A stretch of DNA of 14,912 nt, taken from positions 1 through 14,912 of the forward strand of contig JAPFCT010000281.1 in the NCBI GenBank assembly GCA_026169575.1. Direction: 5' to 3'. Position 1 is the stretch's first letter. Every line of letters starts with the position of its first letter. The notes below the pieces were generated by a model that saw only the letters and a program-made list of their open reading frames with translations, did not search any database and was not told the origin of the DNA. The stretch comes from Faecalimonas sp. Its GTDB lineage: Bacteria; Bacillota_A; Clostridia; Lachnospirales; Lachnospiraceae. Shown piece after piece: positions 1 to 5,889 of the stretch. The position numbers and the translations under genes are program-made.

Positions 1-166
1 CCATAGAGGATCGATGGAAAGGATAAGTGATGTGAATGGAATTATAGTGCAGATTTCTTCAAGTATCGATCTGAAAAATATGTGGGATAAGTATCAAAAA
101 AAATTTGCTTATGCAAAGGAAATTTCTTTTTTTGATCTGATAAGTAGTATAGAAAATTTATTTTAA
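1..166 (+). CDS. 3' end of an unrecognised AT-rich gene (partial)
   Basis: An open frame enters from the left edge (first whole codon at position 2) and gives 54 residues before a TAA at 164-166. The visible C-terminus includes the stretches NGIIVQISSSIDLKNMWDKY and EISFFDLISSIENLF. It is rich in Lys, Ile, Phe and Ser and reads like a real folded C-terminus, not a shadow frame. I do not recognise the family. The DNA is clearly more AT-rich than the rest of the window, which suggests horizontally acquired DNA. Its stop codon overlaps, tail to tail, the last codons of the truncated AraC-type gene on the opposite strand, and no terminator lies between them. It therefore seems to mark one side of a rearrangement junction. 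The call of a real coding end is moderately sure; the function is unknown. Confidence 0.5.
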   Translation, partial: HRGSMERISDVNGIIVQISSSIDLKNMWDKYQKKFAYAKEISFFDLISSIENLF

Positions 167-658
167 TAAAAATACCATCAGCTCCGTGAAAGTGGACTGT
201 TCCACAAGATCTGCGCCAAAGCCTTTCGTGCTGACAAGCTTGTGGATGAAGTAGAGAAACAGCTTCTGCTCCTCGGCATTCAGTGACCGCTTGTGCAGGT
301 TCGGGTTGGATGCATCACGGGAGGAAAAGCAGTTATCCAGGTTGGTCTGCCCGGAAGAAAGCTTTTTTAAAAAGTCCGGGTAGATCGACAGAACGATCCG
401 CTCATGGACTTTCTCGTCAATATAAGTTAAATGGTGGCTTTCATACTGGTTGATGAAGAAAATATCCCCCGGTTCGATGCTGTAAAAACGGTTATCGATG
501 AGAAACTGTTTGCCGCCGGAAATAGAGAAATAAATTTCATAGCTTTCGTGAATATGTACATCCATGGTCTTTTCATCATTATATAAGTGGGCAACAGCAA
601 AAGTTTTCTGATTTAAACAAGAAGCGATCGCTTCTTTGCATGAACGTTGTAATTCCAT
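158..658 (-). pseudogene. Truncated AraC-family regulator: cupin sensor domain only, HTH domain missing
   Basis: The frame encodes 166 residues starting at the ATG complementary to 656-658, which has AGGAGG six bases upstream; a GTG five codons earlier (671-673) overlaps that site and is less likely. Residues about 34-92 (HIHESYEIYFSISGGKQFLI and the following EPGDIFFINQYESHHL) are a typical AraC-type N-terminal cupin with its His cluster. Full AraC regulators of this type are usually about 270-300 residues and end in two helix-turn-helix motifs. Here the frame stops at ELMVFLLK, just where the linker should lead into DNA binding. The last codons run into AT-rich DNA belonging to a plus-strand gene, so truncation by deletion or insertion is the likely cause. 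Promoter and RBS are intact, so a cupin-only protein may still be made. It is divergent from marR. Confidence 0.8.
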
Positions 659-684
659 AACAGACCTCCTCACAATTTGATAAA

Positions 685-713
685 ATTATAACAGATTTTG
701 CGCATTTTTACAA
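685..713 (-). promoter_or_regulatory. Sigma-A promoter of the truncated AraC-type gene
   Basis: Reading the minus strand, a -35 box TTGTAA (708-713) and a perfect -10 TATAAT (685-690) are separated by exactly 17 bp. A TG one base ahead of the -10 makes it an extended -10 promoter. It lies 26 bp upstream of the start codon, so the leader is very short. A 6-bp-arm palindrome (ATCTTC-G-GAAGAT, 717-729) sits just upstream of the -35 and could be an operator. Confidence 0.75.
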
Positions 714-786
714 TTCATCTTCGGAAGATTTCATGGTTTTGCAGGGGGTCTTTCGCCGATTTCCGGAAAACACCTGATGCCGTATA

Positions 787-815
787 TTGACATTCCGGGA
801 GCGTCAATTTATAAT
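787..815 (+). promoter_or_regulatory. Perfect-consensus sigma-A promoter of marR, with inverted repeat in the spacer
   Basis: TTGACA at 787-792 and TATAAT at 810-815 with a 17-bp spacer match the sigma-A consensus at all twelve positions. The inverted repeat TTGAC (787-791) / GTCAA (803-807) lies across the -35 and spacer, where a bound repressor would block polymerase. Such a strong promoter for a repressor gene fits autorepression. A 10-bp palindrome TTTCCGGAAA (760-769) lies further upstream. Confidence 0.85.
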
Positions 816-848
816 CAATAATTAGGGGACTAACAAATGGAGGATGAT

Positions 849-1301
849 ATGGAACGGGACATTGCGATTGGCAGGATGATCGGCATTTTGTCAAATCAGA
901 TCAAGAGACAATTTGACAGTTCTGCCTCAAAGACGGGTGTGACCGGAGTGCAGGGACGTGTATTGCACTATCTTCTGGCACAGCCAAAGGAACGGGAGAT
1001 TTTTCAGAAGGATTTGGAGGAAGAGTTTAACTTAAGAAGATCTTCGGCGACGGGGATTCTGCAGCTTATGGAGAAGAACGGATATATTGAACGGGTTCCG
1101 GTGGAGTATGATGCGAGACTGAAGAAGATCGTAGTGCTTCCGAAAGGACTGGAGGCAAGCGCGGCGGTCGATGAGGATATCCGATATGTGGAGGCTCTTC
1201 TTCAGGACGGACTGACTGAAGAAGAACTGGAGATCTTTCACCGGGCGGCGGAAAAGATGCTGAGGAATCTGCAGCGGCCGGGAGATCCGGAAGGAGAATA
1301 A
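849..1301 (+). CDS. MarR-family winged-helix transcriptional repressor
   Basis: Encodes 150 residues, the usual MarR length. The N-terminal helix (GRMIGILSNQIKRQFD), the recognition-helix stretch RRSSATGILQLMEKNGYIER (about 63-82) and the wing EYDARLKKIVVLPKG (about 86-100) are clear MarR signatures; a C-terminal dimerisation helix follows. I chose the ATG at 849 because GGAGG at 839-843 lies five bases upstream. An ATG at 837 is also in frame with AGGGGA upstream, but the promoter's likely start site near 822 would leave that site at the very 5' end of the mRNA. The gene lies 227 bp upstream of a MATE exporter in the same direction, as mepR does for mepA, so it probably represses that exporter and itself and is released by a small aromatic or cationic ligand. 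The ligand cannot be read from the sequence. Confidence 0.92.
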   Translation: MERDIAIGRMIGILSNQIKRQFDSSASKTGVTGVQGRVLHYLLAQPKEREIFQKDLEEEFNLRRSSATGILQLMEKNGYIERVPVEYDARLKKIVVLPKGLEASAAVDEDIRYVEALLQDGLTEEELEIFHRAAEKMLRNLQRPGDPEGE

Positions 1302-1329
1302 TCCTGCTCTGAGTGGAGAAAAAATAGAA

Positions 1330-1358
1330 TTGACAAGCGGCAGCAACCGTGCTATTCT
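1330..1358 (+). promoter_or_regulatory. Sigma-A promoter for the MATE exporter and its leader
   Basis: TTGACA (1330-1335) and TATTCT (1353-1358) are separated by 17 bp, 6/6 and 4/6 matches to consensus. The predicted start near 1365 gives a leader of about 165 nt before the exporter start codon. The promoter begins 28 bp after the marR stop, so the exporter can be transcribed independently of marR. Confidence 0.6.
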
Positions 1359-1383
1359 GTTACGGTGTTAAATAAAGTGCCGG

Positions 1384-1416
1384 ATGGGCTATAGATTTTT
1401 TCTGTTTCTGATTTAA
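1384..1416 (+). CDS. Putative ten-codon leader peptide overlapping the terminator (MGYRFFLFLI)
   Basis: An ATG at 1384-1386 opens a ten-codon frame, MGYRFFLFLI, ending in TAA at 1414-1416. The frame begins just before the 5' arm of the intrinsic terminator and its stop lies at the loop, so a ribosome moving along it or stalled on it would prevent the hairpin from forming. Short hydrophobic leader peptides placed like this control several antibiotic-resistance genes; the ErmC leader, for instance, starts MGIFSIFVI. Against it: the ribosome binding site is weak (AAAGTG about seven bases upstream), and a ten-codon frame can arise by chance. This is a structural inference, not a recognised family member. 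Confidence 0.4.
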   Translation: MGYRFFLFLI

Positions 1417-1440
1417 ACAGAAAAGGTTTATAGCTTTTTT
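1388..1440 (+). terminator. Intrinsic terminator/attenuator in the MATE leader
   Basis: An inner 10-bp perfect stem TTTTCTGTTT (1398-1407) / AAACAGAAAA (1415-1424) with a 7-nt loop is extended by an outer 6-bp stem GCTATA (1388-1393) / TATAGC (1429-1434). Six T residues follow (1435-1440). The hairpin is AT-rich but long. It lies between the exporter's promoter and its start codon, so it should cut off exporter transcription prematurely unless disrupted. It would also end marR read-through. An alternative pairing of GTTAAAT (1367-1373) with ATTTAAAC (1411-1418, one bulged A) could act as a weak antiterminator. Confidence 0.75.
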
Positions 1441-1463
1441 GTGCGCAAAAACGAAGGCATATT

Positions 1464-1493
1464 TGTAAGTGACTGTGAAATGAGTCAGTTACA
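1464..1493 (+). promoter_or_regulatory. Imperfect inverted repeat, candidate MarR operator
   Basis: TGTAAGTGACT (1464-1474) and AGTCAGTTACA (1483-1493) form 11-bp arms with one mismatch around an 8-bp centre. The core TGAC-N10-GTCA resembles the TGAC-N11-GTCA across the marR promoter, so both could bind the same MarR dimer. It lies downstream of the attenuator and 18 bp before the exporter's RBS. It could instead act as an RNA hairpin. Confidence 0.4.
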
Positions 1494-1528
1494 GTATACC
1501 AGAAAAAGATAAAGGAGGAGTTGTTAAA

Positions 1529-2866
1529 ATGAAACAAACAGAAAATCAAATGGGAACAAAAGCAATTTTTCCTCTCTTGATGGGGATGTCTGTTCCGCCG
1601 ATGATTTCGATGTTGATCCAGTCATTATATAATATTGTAGACAGTATTTTTGTGGCAAAGCTTGGGGAGGAGGCGCTCACTGCGGTTTCTCTGGCATATC
1701 CGCTCCAGAACCTGGTGCTTGCTGTGGCAGTAGGGCTTGGCGTGGCGACCAACGCGGCGATCGCAAGAAACCTCGGCGCGAAAAAAAGTGAGGCGGCAAA
1801 TGATGCGGCAGCCCACGGGCTTGTGCTGACCGGAGTTCACTCCGTGTTTTTTATTTTGCTTGGAATCTTTTTCACAAAGCCGTTTTTACAGATGTTTACG
1901 GATAACCCGACGGTACTGGAATGGTCCTGCCAGTATTCATATATTGTGATCTGTCTTTCGTTTGGATCTCTTTTTCATATTGAGATTGAAAAAATGTTTC
2001 AGGCGACCGGAAATATGTTTCTGCCGATGATCATGCAGGGTGTGGGGGCGATCGTCAATATCATCCTGGATCCGATCATGATCTTTGGATGGTTCGGATT
2101 CCCGGCAATGGGAGTGCGCGGCGCAGCGATCGCGACGATCGTCGGACAGTTTTCCGCATGTATTCTGTCGATTATTTTGTTCTGCAGACACAGCGGGGGG
2201 ATCCATATCCATATGAAAGGATTCCGGATGAAGGGAAATGTTGTCAGACAGCTTTACCTGGTGGCAGTTCCATCGACCGTGATGATGTCGCTTCCGTCCA
2301 TTTTGATCGGAGTGTTAAACGGAATCCTCGGAGCGGTGTCACAGACAGCTGTTGCGGTGCTTGGAGTATACTTTAAGCTGCAGATGTTTGTCTATATGCC
2401 GGCAAACGGGATCATTCAGGGAATGCGCCCGATCATCAGCTACAACTATGGCGCCGGCGACCGAAAGAGACTTTATGGAACGATCAAGGTCAGCGCTGTA
2501 GTGACAGCGGTTATCATGGCGGCAGGAACTGTGTTATTTATGGGATTTCCGGAGCCGGTTCTGTCATTGTTCAGCGCTACGGAAGAAATGCAGAAGATGG
2601 GGGCACAGGCGCTTCGGATCATCGGAGCGGGATTTATCGTATCAACACTTGGAACTGTATTTGCCGGTGTGTTCGAGTCGATGGGAAAAGGGATCGAGTC
2701 ACTGATCGTATCGCTGCTGCGGCAGCTGGTCATCATTGTCCCATGCTCTCTGGTTCTGATCAATGTCATGGGAGTTGCCGGAGTGTGGATCACATTTCCA
2801 ATCTCAGAGGCAGCGGCAGCAGTGACTGCATCGATCCTTCTGTACCGCACGATGAAGAACATATAG
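1529..2866 (+). CDS. MATE-family multidrug exporter, MepA-like
   Basis: Encodes 445 residues, normal for MATE proteins, with AGGAGG eight to nine bases before the ATG. It is hydrophobic throughout, with about twelve membrane segments in two six-helix halves. The N-terminal stretch with QSLYNIVDSIFVAKLGEEAL and the later FQATGNMFLPMIMQG match the MepA/DinF-type branch, which exports cationic drugs and dyes using a sodium or proton gradient. The partner in the second half includes PANGIIQGMRPIISYNYGAG. It follows marR in the same direction but has its own promoter and attenuator, so drug exposure probably raises expression by both repressor release and read-through of the leader. It ends in TAG, which matters for the GH2 gene discussed below. 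The substrate is not predictable from sequence alone. Confidence 0.93.
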   Translation: MKQTENQMGTKAIFPLLMGMSVPPMISMLIQSLYNIVDSIFVAKLGEEALTAVSLAYPLQNLVLAVAVGLGVATNAAIARNLGAKKSEAANDAAAHGLVLTGVHSVFFILLGIFFTKPFLQMFTDNPTVLEWSCQYSYIVICLSFGSLFHIEIEKMFQATGNMFLPMIMQGVGAIVNIILDPIMIFGWFGFPAMGVRGAAIATIVGQFSACILSIILFCRHSGGIHIHMKGFRMKGNVVRQLYLVAVPSTVMMSLPSILIGVLNGILGAVSQTAVAVLGVYFKLQMFVYMPANGIIQGMRPIISYNYGAGDRKRLYGTIKVSAVVTAVIMAAGTVLFMGFPEPVLSLFSATEEMQKMGAQALRIIGAGFIVSTLGTVFAGVFESMGKGIESLIVSLLRQLVIIVPCSLVLINVMGVAGVWITFPISEAAAAVTASILLYRTMKNI

Positions 2867-3077
2867 AGTGCTGTTGCCTGCGGAGTATTCAGGCGCGGTT
2901 ACTTTCCTTTCAGATTAGAAGAAAAGCGGTGGCAGCGCGGAAAGTCTGAACTATGAATTTGGGAAAATCTTAAGAGAAGATTCAGAAAAACAAGGTGGAA
3001 TTTTTCAGAAAAAAGTAGTAGAATATAGAAAAGATACAGAAAAATAAAACCGATACGCACAAGAAGGGGGCGTCAGT

Positions 3078-3245
3078 ATGAATCAGGAATTGATCAGACA
3101 GTTAAAATATGTAAAGCAGTGTATTGTAAACAAAGAGATGCGCGGAAACGACTGGGAAGAACAGCAGGAAGCTGTCAACAAGCTGGAAGAAGTGATCAAC
3201 TATCTCAAAGACGAAGAGGGAAAAGAAATTGAGTTCGATTCCTGA
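3078..3245 (+). CDS. Small hypothetical protein, 55 residues, charged and helical
   Basis: ATG at 3078-3080 is preceded by AAGGGGG at 3064-3070, seven bases upstream, and the frame ends in TGA at 3243-3245. The product starts MNQELIRQLKYVKQCIVNKE and ends KEIEFDS. It is rich in Glu, Lys, Gln and Asn, has no signal peptide or membrane segment, and is predicted by eye to be mostly alpha-helical (one or two amphipathic helices). I do not recognise a family. It stands alone between the MATE gene and a strong terminator about 100 bp downstream, so it is probably a separate small transcript or the last gene of the MATE unit. Good RBS, codon use like its neighbours and a terminator behind it support a real gene. 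Confidence 0.65.
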   Translation: MNQELIRQLKYVKQCIVNKEMRGNDWEEQQEAVNKLEEVINYLKDEEGKEIEFDS

Positions 3246-3308
3246 TCGGAAAGAGGATGAAAAAGGTCCTGCATAGAAAATCCTACTATAAAATAGAAGA
3301 AAGAGACC

Positions 3309-3327
3309 GCAGGAATCGCATTCCTGC
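3309..3327 (+). other. Perfect 8-bp RNA hairpin upstream of terminator
   Basis: GCAGGAAT (3309-3316) and ATTCCTGC (3320-3327) form a perfect 8-bp stem with a 3-nt loop. GGTC (3265-3268) can pair with GACC (3305-3308) just before it, and TCCTGC (3267-3272) could instead pair with GCAGGA of the stem. It may be a 3' UTR structure or a small RNA; no known riboswitch core was recognised. Confidence 0.45.
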
Positions 3328-3341
3328 CAGAGTGAAAGATC

Positions 3342-3388
3342 TCCCTCAGCAGACGGGGCGGTAAGCCGCCGGCTGTTGGGGGATTTTT
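3342..3388 (+). terminator. Strong GC-rich intrinsic terminator
   Basis: TCCCTCAGCAG (3342-3352) pairs with CTGTTGGGGGA (3373-3383) over 11 bp with two G-T wobbles, and an inner GGCGG-TAAG-CCGCC stem (3357-3370) continues it. TTTTT follows at 3384-3388. It ends the transcript carrying the 55-residue protein. Confidence 0.88.
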
Positions 3389-3512
3389 CTTCTATAGGAA
3401 AGTGCGATTTTTATTACCTGGAAATTTCTATGGATATAGAAAGTACACATCCATTCAAATTGTGCAGCCTGCGGGAAGGAGAAATTCTGTGCAGGGGAAG
3501 CAGCCGCAGATA

Positions 3513-3542
3513 TTGCTATTCGCTTTCTGAGTGTGATATAGT
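3513..3542 (+). promoter_or_regulatory. Possible promoter of the HAD-MATE unit
   Basis: TTGCTA (3513-3518) and TATAGT (3537-3542) with an 18-bp spacer match consensus at 4/6 and 5/6. It lies between the strong terminator and the HAD gene, where a promoter is needed. The other bases between 3389 and 3607 hold no feature I can support apart from a doubtful short frame, listed among the rejected items. Confidence 0.35.
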
Positions 3543-3607
3543 TGTTGTGGAAAGAAAAGATACTGACAGTTTCCGAAAAGATAACAGAGAAGATAAGGGA
3601 GAAAGCG

Positions 3608-4306
3608 ATGGCAGAGAAAAATATAACAGCACTGATTTTTGATATGGACGGACTGATCTTTGACTCGGAGCGGGTCGTACAGCGCTCCTGGAACCGGGCA
3701 GGCGAGGTGCTCGGCATTCCGGAGATGGGAGAACATATTTATCATACAATTGGATTTAATGTCGTGAGGAGAGAGGCTTATTTTCGCACTGCGATCAGCA
3801 AAGACTTTCCGATGGAACAGTTCAATGAACTGACAAGAGCGTTTTTCAGAGAGATCGTGGCAGCCGAAGGGCTTGCGATGAAACCGGGGGTAAAGGAACT
3901 GCTTTCTTATGCAAAAGAGAAAGGATATCGGCTTGCAGTTGCTTCCTCTTCGAGAAGAGAGCATGCGGTAGATCTGCTGACAAAGGCGGGAGTGTATGAC
4001 TACTTTGACGGAAGCGTCTTCGGAGATATGGTAAAGAATGCGAAGCCGGATCCGGAAATCTATCGGACAGCATGCGAAGTGATCGGGGCAGCGCCGGAGG
4101 AAACGGTAGCGCTGGAAGATGCGCCGGCAGGGGTAAGATCAGCAGCAGGCGCCGGACTGCGGGCGATCATGATCCCAGATCTTGTACAGCCGGATGAAGA
4201 GACGATGAAGGATGTCTGGAAGAAATATGATACGCTTCTGGATGTGCTGGCATTATTAAAAGCGCAGGAGGCAGAGTGCGGAAAGACTGCATCCCCGGAA
4301 AAATAA
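3608..4306 (+). CDS. HAD-superfamily phosphatase (beta-phosphoglucomutase/phosphoglycolate phosphatase-like)
   Basis: Encodes 232 residues, typical of HAD subfamily I with an alpha-helical cap. All four catalytic motifs are present: DMDGLIFDSE (nucleophile Asp12 and acid/base Asp14), AVASSS (Ser/Thr motif II near 113-115), KNAKPDPEIY (Lys146) and ALEDAPAG (Asp171 and Glu170 for Mg binding). It should be a soluble cytoplasmic magnesium-dependent phosphatase or phosphomutase acting on a small phosphorylated metabolite, often a sugar phosphate; the substrate is not readable. I chose ATG 3608 because AAGGGAG lies about six bases upstream; an in-frame TTG at 3542 would add 22 lysine-rich residues not normal for the family. 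The next gene starts 30 bp after its stop, so the two are probably cotranscribed. Confidence 0.9.
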   Translation: MAEKNITALIFDMDGLIFDSERVVQRSWNRAGEVLGIPEMGEHIYHTIGFNVVRREAYFRTAISKDFPMEQFNELTRAFFREIVAAEGLAMKPGVKELLSYAKEKGYRLAVASSSRREHAVDLLTKAGVYDYFDGSVFGDMVKNAKPDPEIYRTACEVIGAAPEETVALEDAPAGVRSAAGAGLRAIMIPDLVQPDEETMKDVWKKYDTLLDVLALLKAQEAECGKTASPEK

Positions 4307-4336
4307 GAAAAAGAGAAAAGGAGTGGCAGAGGGAAC

Positions 4337-5767
4337 ATGGGAACAAGAGAAACAGCAATGAAAAAGGGCGGTGGCAGGCAGGAACTGTCAGGACATCGGA
4401 AAGCACTTTTCCTGACGATCCTGGCGCTGGCATGGCCGACGCTTTTGGAGCAGATGCTCCAGACACTTGTGCAGTATATTGATGCGGCGATGGTCGGAAG
4501 GATCGGCGCGGAAGCCACAGCGACAGTGGGGATGAGCACGTCCGTCACATGGCTTGTGAATGGTCCATTGTTTGCGATGGGCATCGGATTTATGGCATTT
4601 ATTTCAAGAGAAATGGGCGCGAAAGCATTTGAAAACGTGCGGCGGGCATCTGTGCAGGCAGTGATCGTTGCAGTGGGAACCGGGATCGGAGTTGGTCTGC
4701 TGACGCTTGCGGTCAGCCCGTTTCTTCCGACGTGGATGGGAGTGGATCCGGCAATCAAAAAGGATGCCTCTCTCTATTTTGCAATCATCTGTCTTCCGAT
4801 GTTATTCCGCAGTGCGATCATCATCTTCGGAGCGGTGCTGCGCGCGGTGGGAGATACGAAGACACCGATGTATGTCAATGTCTGCATGAACCTTGTAAAT
4901 ATCGTCCTGAATTACATTTTTATTTACGATACGAGAATGATCAAAATCGGCGGGGCAAGTATCCGTATGTTTGGATTCGGTTATGGCGCAGTAGGAGCCG
5001 GAATCGGAACCGCAGTCTCCTTTGTAGTCGGCGGGATCTTTATGACGATCGCGCTTTATAAAAATCGTTATGTCTCTCCGGCAGGATGCAGGATCCGCCC
5101 GGAACGGGAGATCATGGAACCTTGTATCCGTGTCGGATTTCCGGTTGCGATGGAACGGATGGCTACCTGCCTTGGGCATGTTGTGTTCGCCTCCCTTGTG
5201 ACAGGACTTGGAACAGTGGCATTTGCCGCACATTCGATCGCTCTGACAGTGGAGCAGGCATTTTATATCCCGGGATATGGAATGCAGGCGGCTGCAGCTA
5301 CGTTGTCGGGAAACGCGATCGGAGCAAAAGATCAGAAGCGTCTGCATGAACTGACAAGGATGCTGATCGCGATCATCCTCGTCATCATGACCGTATCCGG
5401 AGCGCTCTTATTTTTGCTTGCGCCACAGCTCCTTCATATTTTCACAAAGGAGAGCGAAGTCATTGCACTTGGAACGATCGTGCTGCGTATGGTTGCAGTA
5501 TCGGAGCCATTGTTTGGGGTACTGATCATTTTGGAAGGAATCTTCAATGGAGTGGGAGATACGGTAAAGCCGTTTTACTATGCGCTGTTCAGCATGTGGT
5601 GCGTGAGAGTGCTGGGAACATTCTTCTGTGTCAGAGTATTCCATCTCGGACTGTATGCAGTGTGGGGATGCATGATCGCCAATAATGTCTGTCTTGGAAG
5701 TCTGTTTATCCTGCGATATCTGCGGGGAGAATGGAATCCGCTGGGGAAAGAGAAAAACAGAAAATAG
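4337..5767 (+). CDS. MATE-family efflux transporter, NorM-like
   Basis: Encodes 476 residues with about twelve membrane helices. The opening TILALAWPTLLEQMLQTLVQ and YIDAAMVGRIGAEATATVGM, and the pseudo-repeat in the second half (GFPVAMERMATCLGHVVFAS, then GYGMQAAAATLSGNAIGAKD), are characteristic MATE features. It should export drugs or metabolites using an ion gradient. It belongs to a different branch from the other MATE gene in this window and is clearly not a recent duplicate. The start at 4337 has AGGAG 13 bases upstream and GAGGGA only two bases away, so the start is less certain; ATG 4358 is an alternative. It sits 30 bp behind the HAD gene, suggesting one transcript. The frame ends in TAG, and a TGA follows five codons later. 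Confidence 0.92.
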   Translation: MGTRETAMKKGGGRQELSGHRKALFLTILALAWPTLLEQMLQTLVQYIDAAMVGRIGAEATATVGMSTSVTWLVNGPLFAMGIGFMAFISREMGAKAFENVRRASVQAVIVAVGTGIGVGLLTLAVSPFLPTWMGVDPAIKKDASLYFAIICLPMLFRSAIIIFGAVLRAVGDTKTPMYVNVCMNLVNIVLNYIFIYDTRMIKIGGASIRMFGFGYGAVGAGIGTAVSFVVGGIFMTIALYKNRYVSPAGCRIRPEREIMEPCIRVGFPVAMERMATCLGHVVFASLVTGLGTVAFAAHSIALTVEQAFYIPGYGMQAAAATLSGNAIGAKDQKRLHELTRMLIAIILVIMTVSGALLFLLAPQLLHIFTKESEVIALGTIVLRMVAVSEPLFGVLIILEGIFNGVGDTVKPFYYALFSMWCVRVLGTFFCVRVFHLGLYAVWGCMIANNVCLGSLFILRYLRGEWNPLGKEKNRK

Positions 5768-5789
5768 TCGGAGAAATCATGAGAAGGAA

Positions 5790-5807
5790 TTGATTCAGTT
5801 TTGATTC
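5790..5807 (+). promoter_or_regulatory. Tandem TTGATTC repeats, candidate AraC-type binding site
   Basis: TTGATTC occurs at 5790-5796 and again at 5801-5807, 11 bp apart, or one helical turn. The second copy ends five bases before the -35 box. Direct-repeat half-sites next to the -35 are typical for AraC-family activators, so autoregulation by the downstream gene is plausible. Confidence 0.4.
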
Positions 5808-5812
5808 CGCAG

Positions 5813-5841
5813 TTGCCATTCCCTCTTAAATATAGCATAAT
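5813..5841 (+). promoter_or_regulatory. Sigma-A promoter of the AraC regulator
   Basis: TTGCCA (5813-5818) and CATAAT (5836-5841) with a 17-bp spacer match consensus at 5/6 and 5/6. The leader of about 42 nt carries a small hairpin, TAGGAG-AAAA-CTCCTA (5853-5868), close to the expected 5' end. Confidence 0.7.
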
Positions 5842-5889
5842 GGAGACAGACGTAGGAGAAAACTCCTATCAGAAAGAGAGGCAGGAAAC

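Noticed and set aside
1330..1440. Guanidine, fluoride or Mn riboswitch before the MATE gene
   Set aside because: Only about 20 nt lie between the predicted start site and the terminator hairpin, too little for these aptamers, and their conserved cores are absent.
3246..3393. T-box or known riboswitch
   Set aside because: I could not find a T-box sequence or the core of glycine, SAM, THF, ZTP or preQ1 classes, and the terminator is followed by more than 200 bases before the next gene.
3542..3607. TTG at 3542 as the HAD start
   Set aside because: It would add 22 Lys/Glu-rich residues ahead of the normal HAD N-terminus, while ATG 3608 has its own AAGGGAG site.
3376..3642. An 88-codon plus-strand frame, or a shorter version from ATG 3430, before the HAD gene
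   Set aside because: The TTG start lies inside the terminator stem, the ATG version has a poor RBS, and the frame overlaps the HAD start by 35 bases with low-complexity charged residues. It is kept only as a remote possibility.
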